Assembly (NCBI RefSeq): GCF_014489615.1
Contig: NZ_CP060825.1
Location: 5,936,001-6,000,000, forward strand
Source: Streptomyces genisteinicus
Lineage (GTDB): Bacteria; Actinomycetota; Actinomycetes; Streptomycetales; Streptomycetaceae
Direction: 5' to 3'
DNA: 64,000 bases
Part shown: positions 25,665 through 35,483 of the stretch, in pieces
Position numbering within the stretch: position 1 is the first letter of the stretch
Layout of the letters: the number at the start of each line of letters is the position of its first letter
Notes under the pieces: generated by a model
Database searches by the model: none
What the model was told of the DNA's origin: nothing
What the model saw: the letters and a program-made list of their open reading frames with translations, nothing else
Position numbers and translations under genes: made by a program

Positions 25665-25976
25665 ATGCCACCTGCCGAGATCACCCTCCCCCAGCGGCTG
25701 CGCGATCTGCCGCGGACCGAACTCGCCGACGAGATAGAGACACTTGTCGTCGGAAAGCTGAAGGACGTCCTCCTGATGGACGACTCCGAGGAATTGCCGG
25801 TCGACATCAGCTATTTCGATCTCGGTCTCACCTCGCTGCGACTGACCGAGATCCGGCAGAGCCTCGAGCAGCTGCTCGACCTCTCCATCAACGTGAACGT
25901 GCTGTTCAACGAGCCGACGGTCAGCCACCTCGTCGACCACCTGGTCGACGCCCTGTCCGCCCCGCCCACCCGCTGA
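25665..25976 (+). CDS. Stand-alone acyl carrier protein (PKS type)
   Basis: A 103-residue carrier protein. The phosphopantetheine serine is in FDLGLTSLRLTEIRQSLEQLL, and the C-terminal VNVLFNEPTVSHLVDHL is typical of PKS/NRPS carriers. In-frame starts at 25635 (GTG) and 25656 are possible, but none has a ribosome site. ATG 25665 sits 7 nt after the -10-like TTGCAT, consistent with leaderless translation. It precedes the PKS by 32 nt and probably carries the intermediate loaded by the downstream acyl ligase or offered to the PKS. Confidence 0.85.
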   Translation: MPPAEITLPQRLRDLPRTELADEIETLVVGKLKDVLLMDDSEELPVDISYFDLGLTSLRLTEIRQSLEQLLDLSINVNVLFNEPTVSHLVDHLVDALSAPPTR

Positions 25977-26008
25977 CCGACCAGGACCAGGACCCAAGGA
26001 GTCGTTCC

Positions 26009-29000
26009 ATGCCGCGTACGGAAGCCGACACGGAAGAGACGAACCGGGCGCCGGCGCAGGCGCCCGAGCCGATCGCGATCGTCGGAATCGGGTTGCGATT
26101 CCCCGGCGGCAGCGGCTCACCCGACGAGTTCGACGCCTTCCTGCGGGAGGGGCGCAGCGGGATAGGTCCCATACCGGGCGACCGGTGGGACGTGTCCGCG
26201 TTCACCCCCGAGTCGCCGGAGGACAAGGGGAAGATCCACACCACGGCGGGCGGCTTCCTCGACCGGGTCGACCTGTTCGACGCCTCCTTCTTCAACATCT
26301 CGCCCAAGGAAGCCCAGTACATGGACCCCCAGCAGCGCATGCTGCTGGAGACGGCCTGGCAGGCCCTCGAGCACGCCAACATCGACCCGACGCCGCTGCG
26401 CCGCGGCAACGGCGGCGTCTACATAGGCGCCAGCTCCATCGACTACTCGATGGAGCTGGACTCCGTGCCGTTCGAGGAGCTGGAGGGCAACCTCGCCTCC
26501 GGCATCACGATGTTCCCGCTGTCGGGCCGGCTGTCGTACTTCCTGGGCTGGCGCGGCCCGAGCATGAGCATCGACACGGCGTGCTCCTCCTCGCTGGTCG
26601 CCCTCCACCTCGCCGTGCAGGGCCTGCGCGCCGGCGAGACCGACATCGCGCTGTGCGGCGGTGTCAACGCCCTGCACCACCCGCGCACCTCGGTGATGTT
26701 CTCCCACGCGCAGATGCTGGCCCCCGACGGTCAGTGCAAGACCTTCGACGAGGCCGCCGACGGCTACGCCCGCGCCGAGGGCTGCGGTGTGGTCGTGCTC
26801 AAGCGCCTCAGCGACGCGACCCGGGACGGCGACACCGTCCTCGCGCTGGTGCGGGGCACCGCCGTCGGCCAGGACGGCGACAGCGCGGGCCTGACCGTGC
26901 CCAACGGCCCGGCGCAGGAGAAGGTCATCCGCACCGCCCTCGCCGCCGGACACCTGACTCCCGCGGACATCCAGTACGTCGAGGCGCACGGCACCGGCAC
27001 CCCGCTCGGCGACCCCATCGAGTTCGGCGCCATCGGCGACGTCTTCATCGACTCGCACACCAAGGACGAGCCCGTGCTCGTCGGCTCGGTGAAGACCAAC
27101 CTGGGCCACATGGAGCCGGCGGCCGGCATCGTCGGCGTCATCAAGACGGTGCTCCAGATGCGGGCCGGGACCGTCTACCCCCACCTCAACTTCGACACCC
27201 CGTCCGGACGCATCCCCTGGGACCTCTACCCGGTGCGCGTGCCCACCGCGTGCGAGCCCTGGAAGGCCGGGGTCCGGCGCGCGGTCGTCAACAGCTTCGG
27301 CTTCGCCGGCGCCATCGGGGCGGCGGTCCTGGAAGAGGCGCCGGCCCCCGCCGGCCGGGCGCCCGCGGAGCAGCCCGCGCCGACGGTCCCCCTCTTCACC
27401 CTGTCCGCCAAGAGCGCCGCGGCCCTGAGCGCCCAGATCGCCGGCTACCGGCAGCTGCTGGACGAGCGGCCCGACGCGGACCTGGACGCGCTCTGCTACA
27501 CCGCCAACGTCTCCCGCACCCACCACCCCCACCGCGTCGCGGGCCAGGTCGCCGACCGCGAGGCCCTGGTGGCCCTGCTGGACAAGGCCGCCGAGGAGAA
27601 GCACGAGGGGCCCACCGGCATCCGCAGAACGGCGTTCATGTTCAGCGGCCAGGGCTCGCAGTACGCGGGCATGGGAGCCGCGCTCTACGCACGCTTCCCG
27701 GTCTTCCGCGAGCACGTCGACCTGTGCGACGGCCTGTTCGCCCCCCACCTGGGCCGCTCCGTGGCCGAACTGGTGCTCGGCACCGCGGACGACCCGGCGG
27801 CGATCGACCGCACCGAGTACACCCAGCCGGCCCTGTTCACCCTGGAGTACGCGCTCGCCAAGCTGTGGATGTCGTGGGGCGTGCGGCCCAACGCGGTCAT
27901 CGGCCACAGCATCGGGGAGGTCGTGGCCGCGGCCGTGGCCGGCCTGTTCGACCTGCCGGACGCCGTGGCCCTGGTCGCCTCCCGCGCGCGGCTGATGCAG
28001 GCGGTGAGCACCCCGGGCGGCATGGCCGCCGTCGCCGCGCCCGCGGAGGACGTCGAGCCCCTCCTCGCCGGCCACCCGGACCTGGCCCTCGCCGCGGTGA
28101 ACGCCCCGGACCAGTGCGTGGTCTCCGGCGGCACCGCCGCCCTCGACGAGATCACCTCCCTGCTCCGGGCACAGGGCACCCGCGTCGACCGGCTGGCCGT
28201 CTCGCACGCCTTCCACTCGCCCCTGATGGCCGAGGTCTACGACGACTTCCGGGCCGCGCTCGACGGCATCACCTTCCACGAGCCGTCCATCACCCTGATC
28301 TCCAACGTCACCGGCCGCCCGGCCCGTCTCCGCGAGATCGGCACCGTCGACTACTGGGTGCGGCACATCGGCGAGCCCGTGCGCTTCCTGGACGGCATCC
28401 GGGCGGTCGCCCAGCGCGGCCGGCACGCCCTGATCGAGATCGGACCGCAGGCCGCCCTGACCGCCCTCGCCCGGCGCTGCCTCAACGCCGACGACCACGT
28501 GTGGCTCGCCAGCCTGCGCCGCCGCGACACCTCCGCCGGCACCACCCTGGACGCCCTCGCCGGGTACTACGCCGCGGGCCTGACGGTCTCCTGGGCCGAC
28601 TACCACGCGGACCGCCCCGCCGCCGTGAAGACGTCCCTGCCGACCTACCCCTTCCAGCGCAAGCGGTACTGGCTCCCCTCCACCGGACCCCGGCGCACCG
28701 GCGCGTCCGGCGCGAGCGCCCGTCATCTGCTGCTGGGCACGGAGGAACGGTTCGCCAGCGGAGTGCGGGAGTTCACCGCCGAGTTCACCTCCGAGGACCT
28801 CGGCGCGCTGAGCGACCTCGGCGACGGCGAGCGCACGACCCTGCCCACCGGCGCGTACGTCGACCTCTTCCTGGCGCTCCAGGACGCGGTCGCGGGACAC
28901 ACCAGGGCCGCCGTCCGCGACCTGCGGTTCCTCGCGCCCCTGCACACGGACGCGGAGACCGCCACGGTCCTGACGTCCCGGTGGAGCCCGCGGGCCGGCG

Positions 29001-31747
29001 GCGGCGCCGACGTGGAGGTCTTCACCCTCGTCGGGGGCGAGCAGCACCTCCACGCCAGCGCCGTGATCGCTCCCGGACGCGAACCGGTCGTGCCGGTCTC
29101 CGAACTGGCCGAGCTGGACGCCGGGCTGACGCCCGCCGGCGCGCGCATCGACGACGAGGACATCTACACCGACCTCGCCTCCGTCGGCCGCCCGCACGGA
29201 CCGCGCATGCGCCTGCTGCTCAGCGCCGCCCGGCACCGCGACGGCCTCGTCACCGGCGAGCTCACCGGCCGCGACGCCACCGCCGTCGAGCACGTGCCGG
29301 CCGAGCTCCTGGAGGCGGCGGTGCAGGCCGCCGTCGTCCTGGACCCCGAGGGCCCGGTGTTCGAGGCGCGCGAGATCGCCTCCGTACGGCACTTCCGCAA
29401 GCCCCGCGGGGAGCGGCTCCGCGTCCTCGCCCGCGTCCACGGCGACCAGGACCGCCGTGTCGCCGACATCCTCCTCCTGGAGAACGGCGAGCCGGTCACC
29501 GAACTCCTCGGAGTCCGCCTGGCCCGGCCCGAGGGCCGCGTGGGCCGCCGCCAGTTCCTGCACCGGCCCGAGTGGGTGCGCAGGGCCCTGACGGCACCGG
29601 CCGCCCCCGACGGCGACCGCCACCTGCTGCTGCTCGACCGGGCCTCCGGCCGCGCCGATGCGGCGGCCGGGCGGTCCGGCCTGCGGGTGACGACGCCGTC
29701 CGACACCACCGACCTCAAGGCGGCCCTCGCCGACGCGAGCGTCACCGACGTCTGCTGGGTCTGGCGGCAGCGGCCGGAAGCCATGTCCGCCGCGCGGCTG
29801 CGCGCCGAGTGCGAGGACAACTACCGCGAACTGCTCGCCCTGATCACCGCCATGGACGCCGCCGGGCAGCAACGGCCGCCCCGGCTCTGGCTGGTGACCG
29901 AGGCCGCCCAGGCGCTCCCCGGCGACCCGGCCGGCGACGGCGGGCACCTCGCCGCGGCGACCCTGTGGGGATTCGGACGTGTGCTGCTCACCGAGTACCC
30001 GCAGTACCGCGCCACCCTCGTCGACCTCGCCCCGGGCAGCGACCTCGAACCGCTGCTCACGGAGTGGACGGCCGGGGTCCCCGGCGAGTACCAGGTCGCC
30101 CACCGGCCCGGCCGGCGCTACGTCCGGCGCCTGCTCGCCGGGGACGCGACGCTCACCTGGAGCGGCGGCTACGAGCTGCGCGCCCCCGACTCCGGCGACC
30201 TCTCCGACCTGGCCCTGGCGCCCGCCGCGGACCGTGCGCCGGACGCCGACGAGGTGCAGATCGACGTCCGTGCCGTCGCCCTCACCGACCAGGACGCCCG
30301 GACCGCGCTGGACACCGGCCGCGCAGAACGCGAGGAGGAGGAGGCGCCGCCCGTGCTCGGCACCGGCGCCACCGGCGTCGTGCGCGCCGTGGGCGAGGGC
30401 GCCGGGTTCGCCGAGGGCGACGAGGTCCTCGTCCGCCACCAGGGGACCCTGCGCTCCACGCTCACCGTCCCGTCTGCGTCGGTCGTACTCGCGCCGGACT
30501 CCGGCCCGCACGACATGAGCCGGCGCTTCCGCCTGGACGAGACGGGCGAGGCCCTGCGCACCGCCCTCACCGACCCGGCCGCCGAGGTGTGGCTCGACCT
30601 GCCGGGCACGCAGGCCGAGGAGGCCGCGGCCCCGGCCGACGGCGAGGCGGCCACCGGCACCGCGGTCCGCCCCGACCGCACCTACGTCGTCACCGGCGGA
30701 CTCGGCGGGCTGGGCCTCGTCACGGCCCGCAAGCTGGTGGCCCTGGGGGCACGCCACCTGACCCTGGTCAGCCGCGGCGGACGGCCCACCGAGGAGGCGG
30801 CGCCGGTACTCCAGGAGCTCGGCGAGAGCGCCGAACTCGTCCTCGTCCGGGCCGATGTGAGCCTCCCCGAGGGTGTGCGCACGCTGGTGGACGAGGTGGC
30901 GGCCGGCCCCTACCCGGTCGGCGGCCTGGTCCACGCGGCGGGGTCCTACGACAAGAAGCTGATCGCCGAACTGACCTGGGAGTCCATCGACGCCCAGCTC
31001 GCCGCGAAGGCGTACGGCGGCTGGCTGCTGCACGAGGCCGCCCGGGACTCCTTCCCGGAGCTGGAGTTCTTCGTCACGTACTCGTCCATCGCCTCCGTCC
31101 TCGGCGGCGCCACCCAGGGCCACTACGCGGCGGCCAGCGCCGGACTCGACAGCCTCGCCGAGTGGCGCACCCGCCAGGGCCTGCCCGGCCTCTCCGTCAA
31201 CTGGGGCGCCTGGGCGAGGGTCGGCATGTCCGCCCGCCTTGAGGAGCACCTCAGCCGCGAGATCGAGCGCAGCGGCGTCCGCTTCTTCTCGCCGACCCGG
31301 GCCCTGGACACCCTGGCCCGGCTCTGGGGAGGCCGTCCGCGCACCCAGCGGGTGGTCGGCGAGTTCGACTGGGACCGCTACGTGGGCGGCAGCGCCACCG
31401 GCGACCAGTTCTACGACCGCCTCGCGCGGCAGGACACCGCCGCCGACGACGGCTTCGACGCCGCCTCGCTCGGCGCCCTCCCCGCGGAGGAGCGCAGGGC
31501 CCTGATCACCCAGGTGGTCCGGGACAGGGTCGTCGCGGTCCTGGAGATGACGGCCGACGACGAGCTGGACGAGTCGACCGAGTTCGTGTCGCTCGGCCTC
31601 GACTCGCTGATGGCGCAGAACCTCAAGGGCGGCCTCGAGAAGCTGTTCCGGCTGCCGCTGGCCGCCTCGGTCACCTTCGACCATCCGACGGTGCGACAGC
31701 TCGCCGCGTTCATCGACGGGCAGCTGTGCCCGGTCCCCACGGCATGA
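26009..31747 (+). CDS. Single-module type I PKS: KS-AT-DH(degenerate)-ER remnant-KR-ACP
   Basis: A 1912-residue megasynthase. KS (about 20-445) has Cys192, His327 (EAHGTGT) and His367 (KTNLGHMEPA). AT (about 540-840) has GHSIGE and the HAFH motif of malonyl-CoA-specific ATs. A DH-fold region (about 900-1190) lacks the catalytic His of HxxxGxxxxP: the segment reads LSDLGDGERTTLP. About 1395-1525 holds the start and end of an ER domain (DEVQIDVRAVALTDQDA, then MSRRFRLDETGEALRTAL) without the NADPH-binding core. KR (about 1557-1740) has GGLGGLG and Ser/Tyr/Lys intact, but HAAGSYDKK in place of the LDD motif. A C-terminal ACP carries GLDSLM. No TE. It should perform one or a few malonyl extensions giving beta-hydroxy (or keto) products. 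ATG 26009 follows AAGGAG. Confidence 0.9.
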   Translation: MPRTEADTEETNRAPAQAPEPIAIVGIGLRFPGGSGSPDEFDAFLREGRSGIGPIPGDRWDVSAFTPESPEDKGKIHTTAGGFLDRVDLFDASFFNISPKEAQYMDPQQRMLLETAWQALEHANIDPTPLRRGNGGVYIGASSIDYSMELDSVPFEELEGNLASGITMFPLSGRLSYFLGWRGPSMSIDTACSSSLVALHLAVQGLRAGETDIALCGGVNALHHPRTSVMFSHAQMLAPDGQCKTFDEAADGYARAEGCGVVVLKRLSDATRDGDTVLALVRGTAVGQDGDSAGLTVPNGPAQEKVIRTALAAGHLTPADIQYVEAHGTGTPLGDPIEFGAIGDVFIDSHTKDEPVLVGSVKTNLGHMEPAAGIVGVIKTVLQMRAGTVYPHLNFDTPSGRIPWDLYPVRVPTACEPWKAGVRRAVVNSFGFAGAIGAAVLEEAPAPAGRAPAEQPAPTVPLFTLSAKSAAALSAQIAGYRQLLDERPDADLDALCYTANVSRTHHPHRVAGQVADREALVALLDKAAEEKHEGPTGIRRTAFMFSGQGSQYAGMGAALYARFPVFREHVDLCDGLFAPHLGRSVAELVLGTADDPAAIDRTEYTQPALFTLEYALAKLWMSWGVRPNAVIGHSIGEVVAAAVAGLFDLPDAVALVASRARLMQAVSTPGGMAAVAAPAEDVEPLLAGHPDLALAAVNAPDQCVVSGGTAALDEITSLLRAQGTRVDRLAVSHAFHSPLMAEVYDDFRAALDGITFHEPSITLISNVTGRPARLREIGTVDYWVRHIGEPVRFLDGIRAVAQRGRHALIEIGPQAALTALARRCLNADDHVWLASLRRRDTSAGTTLDALAGYYAAGLTVSWADYHADRPAAVKTSLPTYPFQRKRYWLPSTGPRRTGASGASARHLLLGTEERFASGVREFTAEFTSEDLGALSDLGDGERTTLPTGAYVDLFLALQDAVAGHTRAAVRDLRFLAPLHTDAETATVLTSRWSPRAGGGADVEVFTLVGGEQHLHASAVIAPGREPVVPVSELAELDAGLTPAGARIDDEDIYTDLASVGRPHGPRMRLLLSAARHRDGLVTGELTGRDATAVEHVPAELLEAAVQAAVVLDPEGPVFEAREIASVRHFRKPRGERLRVLARVHGDQDRRVADILLLENGEPVTELLGVRLARPEGRVGRRQFLHRPEWVRRALTAPAAPDGDRHLLLLDRASGRADAAAGRSGLRVTTPSDTTDLKAALADASVTDVCWVWRQRPEAMSAARLRAECEDNYRELLALITAMDAAGQQRPPRLWLVTEAAQALPGDPAGDGGHLAAATLWGFGRVLLTEYPQYRATLVDLAPGSDLEPLLTEWTAGVPGEYQVAHRPGRRYVRRLLAGDATLTWSGGYELRAPDSGDLSDLALAPAADRAPDADEVQIDVRAVALTDQDARTALDTGRAEREEEEAPPVLGTGATGVVRAVGEGAGFAEGDEVLVRHQGTLRSTLTVPSASVVLAPDSGPHDMSRRFRLDETGEALRTALTDPAAEVWLDLPGTQAEEAAAPADGEAATGTAVRPDRTYVVTGGLGGLGLVTARKLVALGARHLTLVSRGGRPTEEAAPVLQELGESAELVLVRADVSLPEGVRTLVDEVAAGPYPVGGLVHAAGSYDKKLIAELTWESIDAQLAAKAYGGWLLHEAARDSFPELEFFVTYSSIASVLGGATQGHYAAASAGLDSLAEWRTRQGLPGLSVNWGAWARVGMSARLEEHLSREIERSGVRFFSPTRALDTLARLWGGRPRTQRVVGEFDWDRYVGGSATGDQFYDRLARQDTAADDGFDAASLGALPAEERRALITQVVRDRVVAVLEMTADDELDESTEFVSLGLDSLMAQNLKGGLEKLFRLPLAASVTFDHPTVRQLAAFIDGQLCPVPTA

Positions 31748-31784
31748 CCCGCACGACCAGTCCCGGACGAAAGGGGAGGACTCC

Positions 31785-33386
31785 ATGACCGCCATGACCG
31801 TCGCGGACAACGCCAGTTGGACGCTCACCCACACCTCCCGCGCCCACGCCGGCAGCCGGCCGCACCACGCGGCGATCGTCTGCGAGGGCCGGACCACCAC
31901 CTACGGCAAGCTGCACCGCGAGAGCAACCGCGCGGCCCACGCCCTGCACGCCAGCGGCGTGCGGCGCGGCGACCGGGTCGCCTACCTCGGGCGCGAGTCG
32001 GAGAACTACTACCTGGTCATCCTCGCCTGCGCCAAGGTCGGCGCGGTCCTCGTCCCGGTCAACTGGCGGCTCACCCCGGACGAGGTCGACCACATCCTGC
32101 GCGACTCGGGCGCCGTCCTGCTCTTCGTCGACGACGAGTTCTGGGACACCGCCGCCAAGGTCCGCCCCCATCTGCCCGAGTTCCACACGGTGATCCGGGT
32201 CGACGGCACCGACGCCGAGGGGGAGCCGGCCCGCGGCGCCGGGCTGCCCGCCTGGTACGCGTGCCTGCCGGACACCGAGCTGGAGACCGGCGCCGGGCCC
32301 GACGACGCGGTCGTGCAGATCTACACCAGCGGCACCACCGGGCTGCCCAAGGGGGCCGTGCTCGCCCACCGCAGCTTCTTCACCCTGCCCCGCGCGATGC
32401 GCGAGCACGGCGCCGCCTGGATCGACTGGCTCCCCGAGGACGTCGCCCTGATCTCCCTGCCGGGCTTCGGCATCGCGGGCATCGGCTGGTTCATGCACAC
32501 GTTCAACGCTGGCGGCACCAGCGTGATCATGCCCCAGTTCGACCCGCAGGAGGCCGTCCGCCTGATCCGCGCGCACCGGGTCACCACCACCTTCGCCGCG
32601 CCCGCCATGCTCCAGATGATGGCCGGCGAGCGGACGGCGGGCCCGGACGCGTTCGTCTCCCTGCGCAAGGTCTGCTACGGCGCCGCCCCGATGTCGGAGA
32701 CGCTGCTGAAGCAGTGTCTGGAGACCTTCGACTGCGAGTTCGCCCAGATCTACGCCAGCACCGAGACCGGCAGCGTCGCGGTGTGCCTGCCTCCCGAGGA
32801 CCACTACCCGGGCAGCCCGGTCCTGGAGTCCGTCGGCCGGCCCTGCCCCGGCAACGAGGTGAAGGTGATCGCCCCGGACGGCACGGTGCTGCCGGCCGGG
32901 TCCATCGGCCAGATCTGCGTCCGCGCCCCCTCCCGGATGCTCGGCTACTGGAACCTCCCGGAGGCCACCGGCCGGACGCTGGTGGGGGAGTGGCTGCACA
33001 TGGGCGACGCCGGCTACCTCGACGAGGACGGCTACCTCTACCTCTGCGACCGCATGAACGACACCATCATCGTCGCCGGGCAGAACATCTACCCGGCCGA
33101 GGTCGAGAAGGCGCTCGCGGCGCACCCCGCCGTCCAGGACTCCGCCGTCGTCGGGCTCCCCGACGACCGCTGGGGCGAGGCGGTGCACGCCGCCGTGGTC
33201 CTGCGCCCCGGGGCCGCCGCCACCCCCCGTGAGCTCCTGCTGTTCCTGCGGGGCACCCTCGCCGACTACAAGATCCCCGGCGGTTACCACATCGTCGACG
33301 CCCTGCCCCGCAACCCGTCGGGCAAGATCCTGCGCCGCGCCGTGCGGGAACGGCTCGCGGCCCCGGCACGCGACCCGCTGGTCTGA
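31785..33386 (+). CDS. Acyl-CoA/acyl-ACP ligase (ANL superfamily)
   Basis: A 533-residue adenylate-forming enzyme. It has the P-loop YTSGTTGLPKGA (about 180), YASTETG, the hinge CDRMND and the A10 lysine in LPRNPSGKIL. Closest in look to medium/long-chain fatty-acid and acyl-CoA ligases. It could activate a carboxylic acid (a fatty acid or the serine-derived carboxylate of the azoxy intermediate) and load it on the ACP for extension by the PKS. ATG 31785 has GGGGAGGA. 37 nt after the PKS stop, same operon. Confidence 0.88.
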   Translation: MTAMTVADNASWTLTHTSRAHAGSRPHHAAIVCEGRTTTYGKLHRESNRAAHALHASGVRRGDRVAYLGRESENYYLVILACAKVGAVLVPVNWRLTPDEVDHILRDSGAVLLFVDDEFWDTAAKVRPHLPEFHTVIRVDGTDAEGEPARGAGLPAWYACLPDTELETGAGPDDAVVQIYTSGTTGLPKGAVLAHRSFFTLPRAMREHGAAWIDWLPEDVALISLPGFGIAGIGWFMHTFNAGGTSVIMPQFDPQEAVRLIRAHRVTTTFAAPAMLQMMAGERTAGPDAFVSLRKVCYGAAPMSETLLKQCLETFDCEFAQIYASTETGSVAVCLPPEDHYPGSPVLESVGRPCPGNEVKVIAPDGTVLPAGSIGQICVRAPSRMLGYWNLPEATGRTLVGEWLHMGDAGYLDEDGYLYLCDRMNDTIIVAGQNIYPAEVEKALAAHPAVQDSAVVGLPDDRWGEAVHAAVVLRPGAAATPRELLLFLRGTLADYKIPGGYHIVDALPRNPSGKILRRAVRERLAAPARDPLV

Positions 33387-33425
33387 ACCGAAATGACGGC
33401 AGAACGAAGAGAGGAAGCGGCACCC

Positions 33426-34526
33426 ATGGACGCCGAACGGCCCGGCCCCGCCCCGCAAGGGGCGCGGACACCCGCGGGACGAGCGACCGACGCGACGCTC
33501 GCCCACCACCGCCCGCAGTCCCCGGGCGGACCCCTGCGCATCGGAATCCTGCTCCCCACCAGGGAGCAGGCCATCAACGGCAGCTACGCGGCGGCCCCCC
33601 TCCTGGACTTCGCCCGCCGGGCGGAGAGCCTCGGCTTCGACTCCCTGTGGGCCGGCGACTCCCTGACGGCCCGCCCCCGGCTCGACCCCCTCGTCGTGCT
33701 CTCCGCCGCCGCGGCCGCCACCGAACGGATCACCGTCGGCACCGCCGCCCTCACCCCCGCCCTGCGGCACCCGCTGATCGGCGCCAACATGGTGGCCAGC
33801 CTCGGCCATGTCGCACGGGAGCGCCTGGTCCTCGGGCTCGGCTCCGGATTCCCGATGCCCGAGACGGAGGAGGAGTTCGCCTCCGTCGGAGCCTCCTTCA
33901 CCGGCCGGGTCGGCCGCCTCGACGAGATCGCCGACCTCTGGCGCACCGCCTGGTCCGCGGGCGAACCGGGCCGCCCCACCGAATTCCAGGGCAAGTACTG
34001 GCAGGCCGACCGGCTGGACCGGCTGCCGAGCCCCGCCACCCCCGGCGGCCCGCCGCTGTGGCTGGCCGGCAGCGACACCCCGAAGGTGCTCGCCCGCGCG
34101 GCCACCCGCTACGACGGCTGGCTGCCCTTCCTGCCGGACGCCGACGCCTACGGCCGGGCCGCCCGGCGGATCGCCGAACTGGCCGCCGAAGCGGGCCGCG
34201 GACCCGGCGCCGTGACCCCCGCGCTGTACGCGACGATCACCGTCGACAGCGACGCCGGCGCCGCCAAGGCCGAACTGGAGCACTACATCAGCCACTACTA
34301 CGGGCGCTCCCTCGAGCAGATGTCGGCCATCCAGGCCTACGGCTGGGGCAGCGCGGAGCAGTGTGCCGAATGGCTCGGCGGCTACGTCCGCGCCGGTGCC
34401 CGCCACCTCGTCCTGCGCGTCGGCTCGCTCGAACCGGACGCGCAGCTCAAGGAGATCGCCGAGGTGCTGCTCCCCGCAGTCCGCGAGATCGACCGGACCC
34501 TCACCCAAGGAGAGACCACACCGTGA
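33426..34526 (+). CDS. LLM-class (luciferase-like) flavin/F420 oxidoreductase
   Basis: A 366-residue TIM-barrel protein of the bacterial luciferase-like family: LDFARRAESLGFDSLWAGDS, RITVGTAALTPALRHP, ERLVLGLGSGFP and PPLWLAGSDTPKVLARAATRYDGW. Members use FMNH2 for oxygenation or F420 for redox chemistry; which applies here is unclear. ATG 33426 follows GAGAGGAAG; an upstream in-frame ATG at 33393 is less likely. The stop overlaps the thioesterase start (GTGA). The role in the pathway is probably oxidation or reduction of the PKS-derived or azoxy-bearing intermediate. Confidence 0.82.
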   Translation: MDAERPGPAPQGARTPAGRATDATLAHHRPQSPGGPLRIGILLPTREQAINGSYAAAPLLDFARRAESLGFDSLWAGDSLTARPRLDPLVVLSAAAAATERITVGTAALTPALRHPLIGANMVASLGHVARERLVLGLGSGFPMPETEEEFASVGASFTGRVGRLDEIADLWRTAWSAGEPGRPTEFQGKYWQADRLDRLPSPATPGGPPLWLAGSDTPKVLARAATRYDGWLPFLPDADAYGRAARRIAELAAEAGRGPGAVTPALYATITVDSDAGAAKAELEHYISHYYGRSLEQMSAIQAYGWGSAEQCAEWLGGYVRAGARHLVLRVGSLEPDAQLKEIAEVLLPAVREIDRTLTQGETTP

Positions 34527-35314
34527 CCAGCGCCATAGGCATGGACATGTCCCGGACAGGCCAGTGGTTCCACCCCGTCGAGCCGTCGCCCGACGCCTCC
34601 GTACGGCTCTTCCTGCTGCCCCACGCGGGCAGCGGCGCCATCATCTACCGCGACTGGGAGAAGCTGCTCCCCGCCGACATCGCCGCCCAGGCGGTGACCC
34701 TGCCCGGCCGCCACAACCGCCGGACCGAGATCATGTACGAGGACTGGGACCCGCTGGTCGACGCCCTCCACGAGGCCGTGCTCGACGAGCTCGACGACCG
34801 GCCGTTCGCCTTCTTCGGGCACTGCCTCGGCGCCCAGCTCGCCTTCCGGCTGACCACCCGGATGGAGCAGGAGGGCGGACCGTCGCCCGTCATGATCGGC
34901 ATGTCCGGCTGGTCGCCGGTGGGCTGGTACGCGCCCACCGAGGAGCAGAGCCGGATGCCGGAGCCCGAGCTGGTCGAGTGGATCAAGCGCCTGGGGTCCT
35001 TCCCCGCCGAGGTCTACGACAACCCGGCCATGCTCGCCCTCGTGGTCCCCGCGCTCCGGGCCGACCTCAGGGTCGCCGCGCAGTACGTGGACGACGCGGC
35101 GGGCGTCCGCTGCTCGCTGGCCTCCTACGGCGGCCGCTCCGACCCGCTCCAGGAGGACCCGGAGGCCATGAAGGAGTGGGCGGAGCGCAGCCCGGCCTAC
35201 CTCGGCCACAGCGAGTACCCGGGCGGCCACTTCTACATCGACGCCCACGCGCAGGCCGTCACGATGCACTTCGCCCAGCGGCTGCAACGGGTCGTCGCCA
35301 CGACCGCCCGCTGA
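34523..35314 (+). CDS. Type II thioesterase with Cys in place of the nucleophilic Ser
   Basis: A 263-residue TEII of the alpha/beta-hydrolase fold: LFLLPHAGSGAIIYRDW, the long lid, Asp207 and His236 (YPGGHFYI). The nucleophile elbow reads FFGHCLGAQ, so residue 101 is Cys (TGC, 34823-34825) where TEIIs normally have Ser in GHSxG. Cys thioesterases are known to favour acyl transfer or cyclisation over simple hydrolysis (obafluorin TE, for example), so this enzyme may release or transfer the product. GTG 34523 with AAGGAGAG overlaps the LLM gene stop. Last gene of the PKS operon. Confidence 0.88.
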   Translation: MTSAIGMDMSRTGQWFHPVEPSPDASVRLFLLPHAGSGAIIYRDWEKLLPADIAAQAVTLPGRHNRRTEIMYEDWDPLVDALHEAVLDELDDRPFAFFGHCLGAQLAFRLTTRMEQEGGPSPVMIGMSGWSPVGWYAPTEEQSRMPEPELVEWIKRLGSFPAEVYDNPAMLALVVPALRADLRVAAQYVDDAAGVRCSLASYGGRSDPLQEDPEAMKEWAERSPAYLGHSEYPGGHFYIDAHAQAVTMHFAQRLQRVVATTAR

Positions 35315-35362
35315 CCGTCCCCGCCGGCCCCCGGGGGGCGCCCCCGGTGGCCGGATCCGATC

Positions 35363-35405
35363 GTCAGCAGCACGTCAGAGACGTGTCAGCACCTTCCGGC
35401 ACTGT
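35363..35405 (+). promoter_or_regulatory. Putative SARP box and promoter P6 (VlmJ-VlmK operon)
   Basis: Three GTCAG repeats at 35363, 35374 and 35385, exactly 11 bp apart, then CACTGT at 35400-35405. The clearest example of the shared promoter layout. Confidence 0.75.
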
Positions 35406-35483
35406 GGTGGAAGCCGCGCCCGGCAACCGTCCGGGCCCGGCTCCGCCCCCCCACCGGTGCCACGATCCCGAGGAGCAAGCCCG

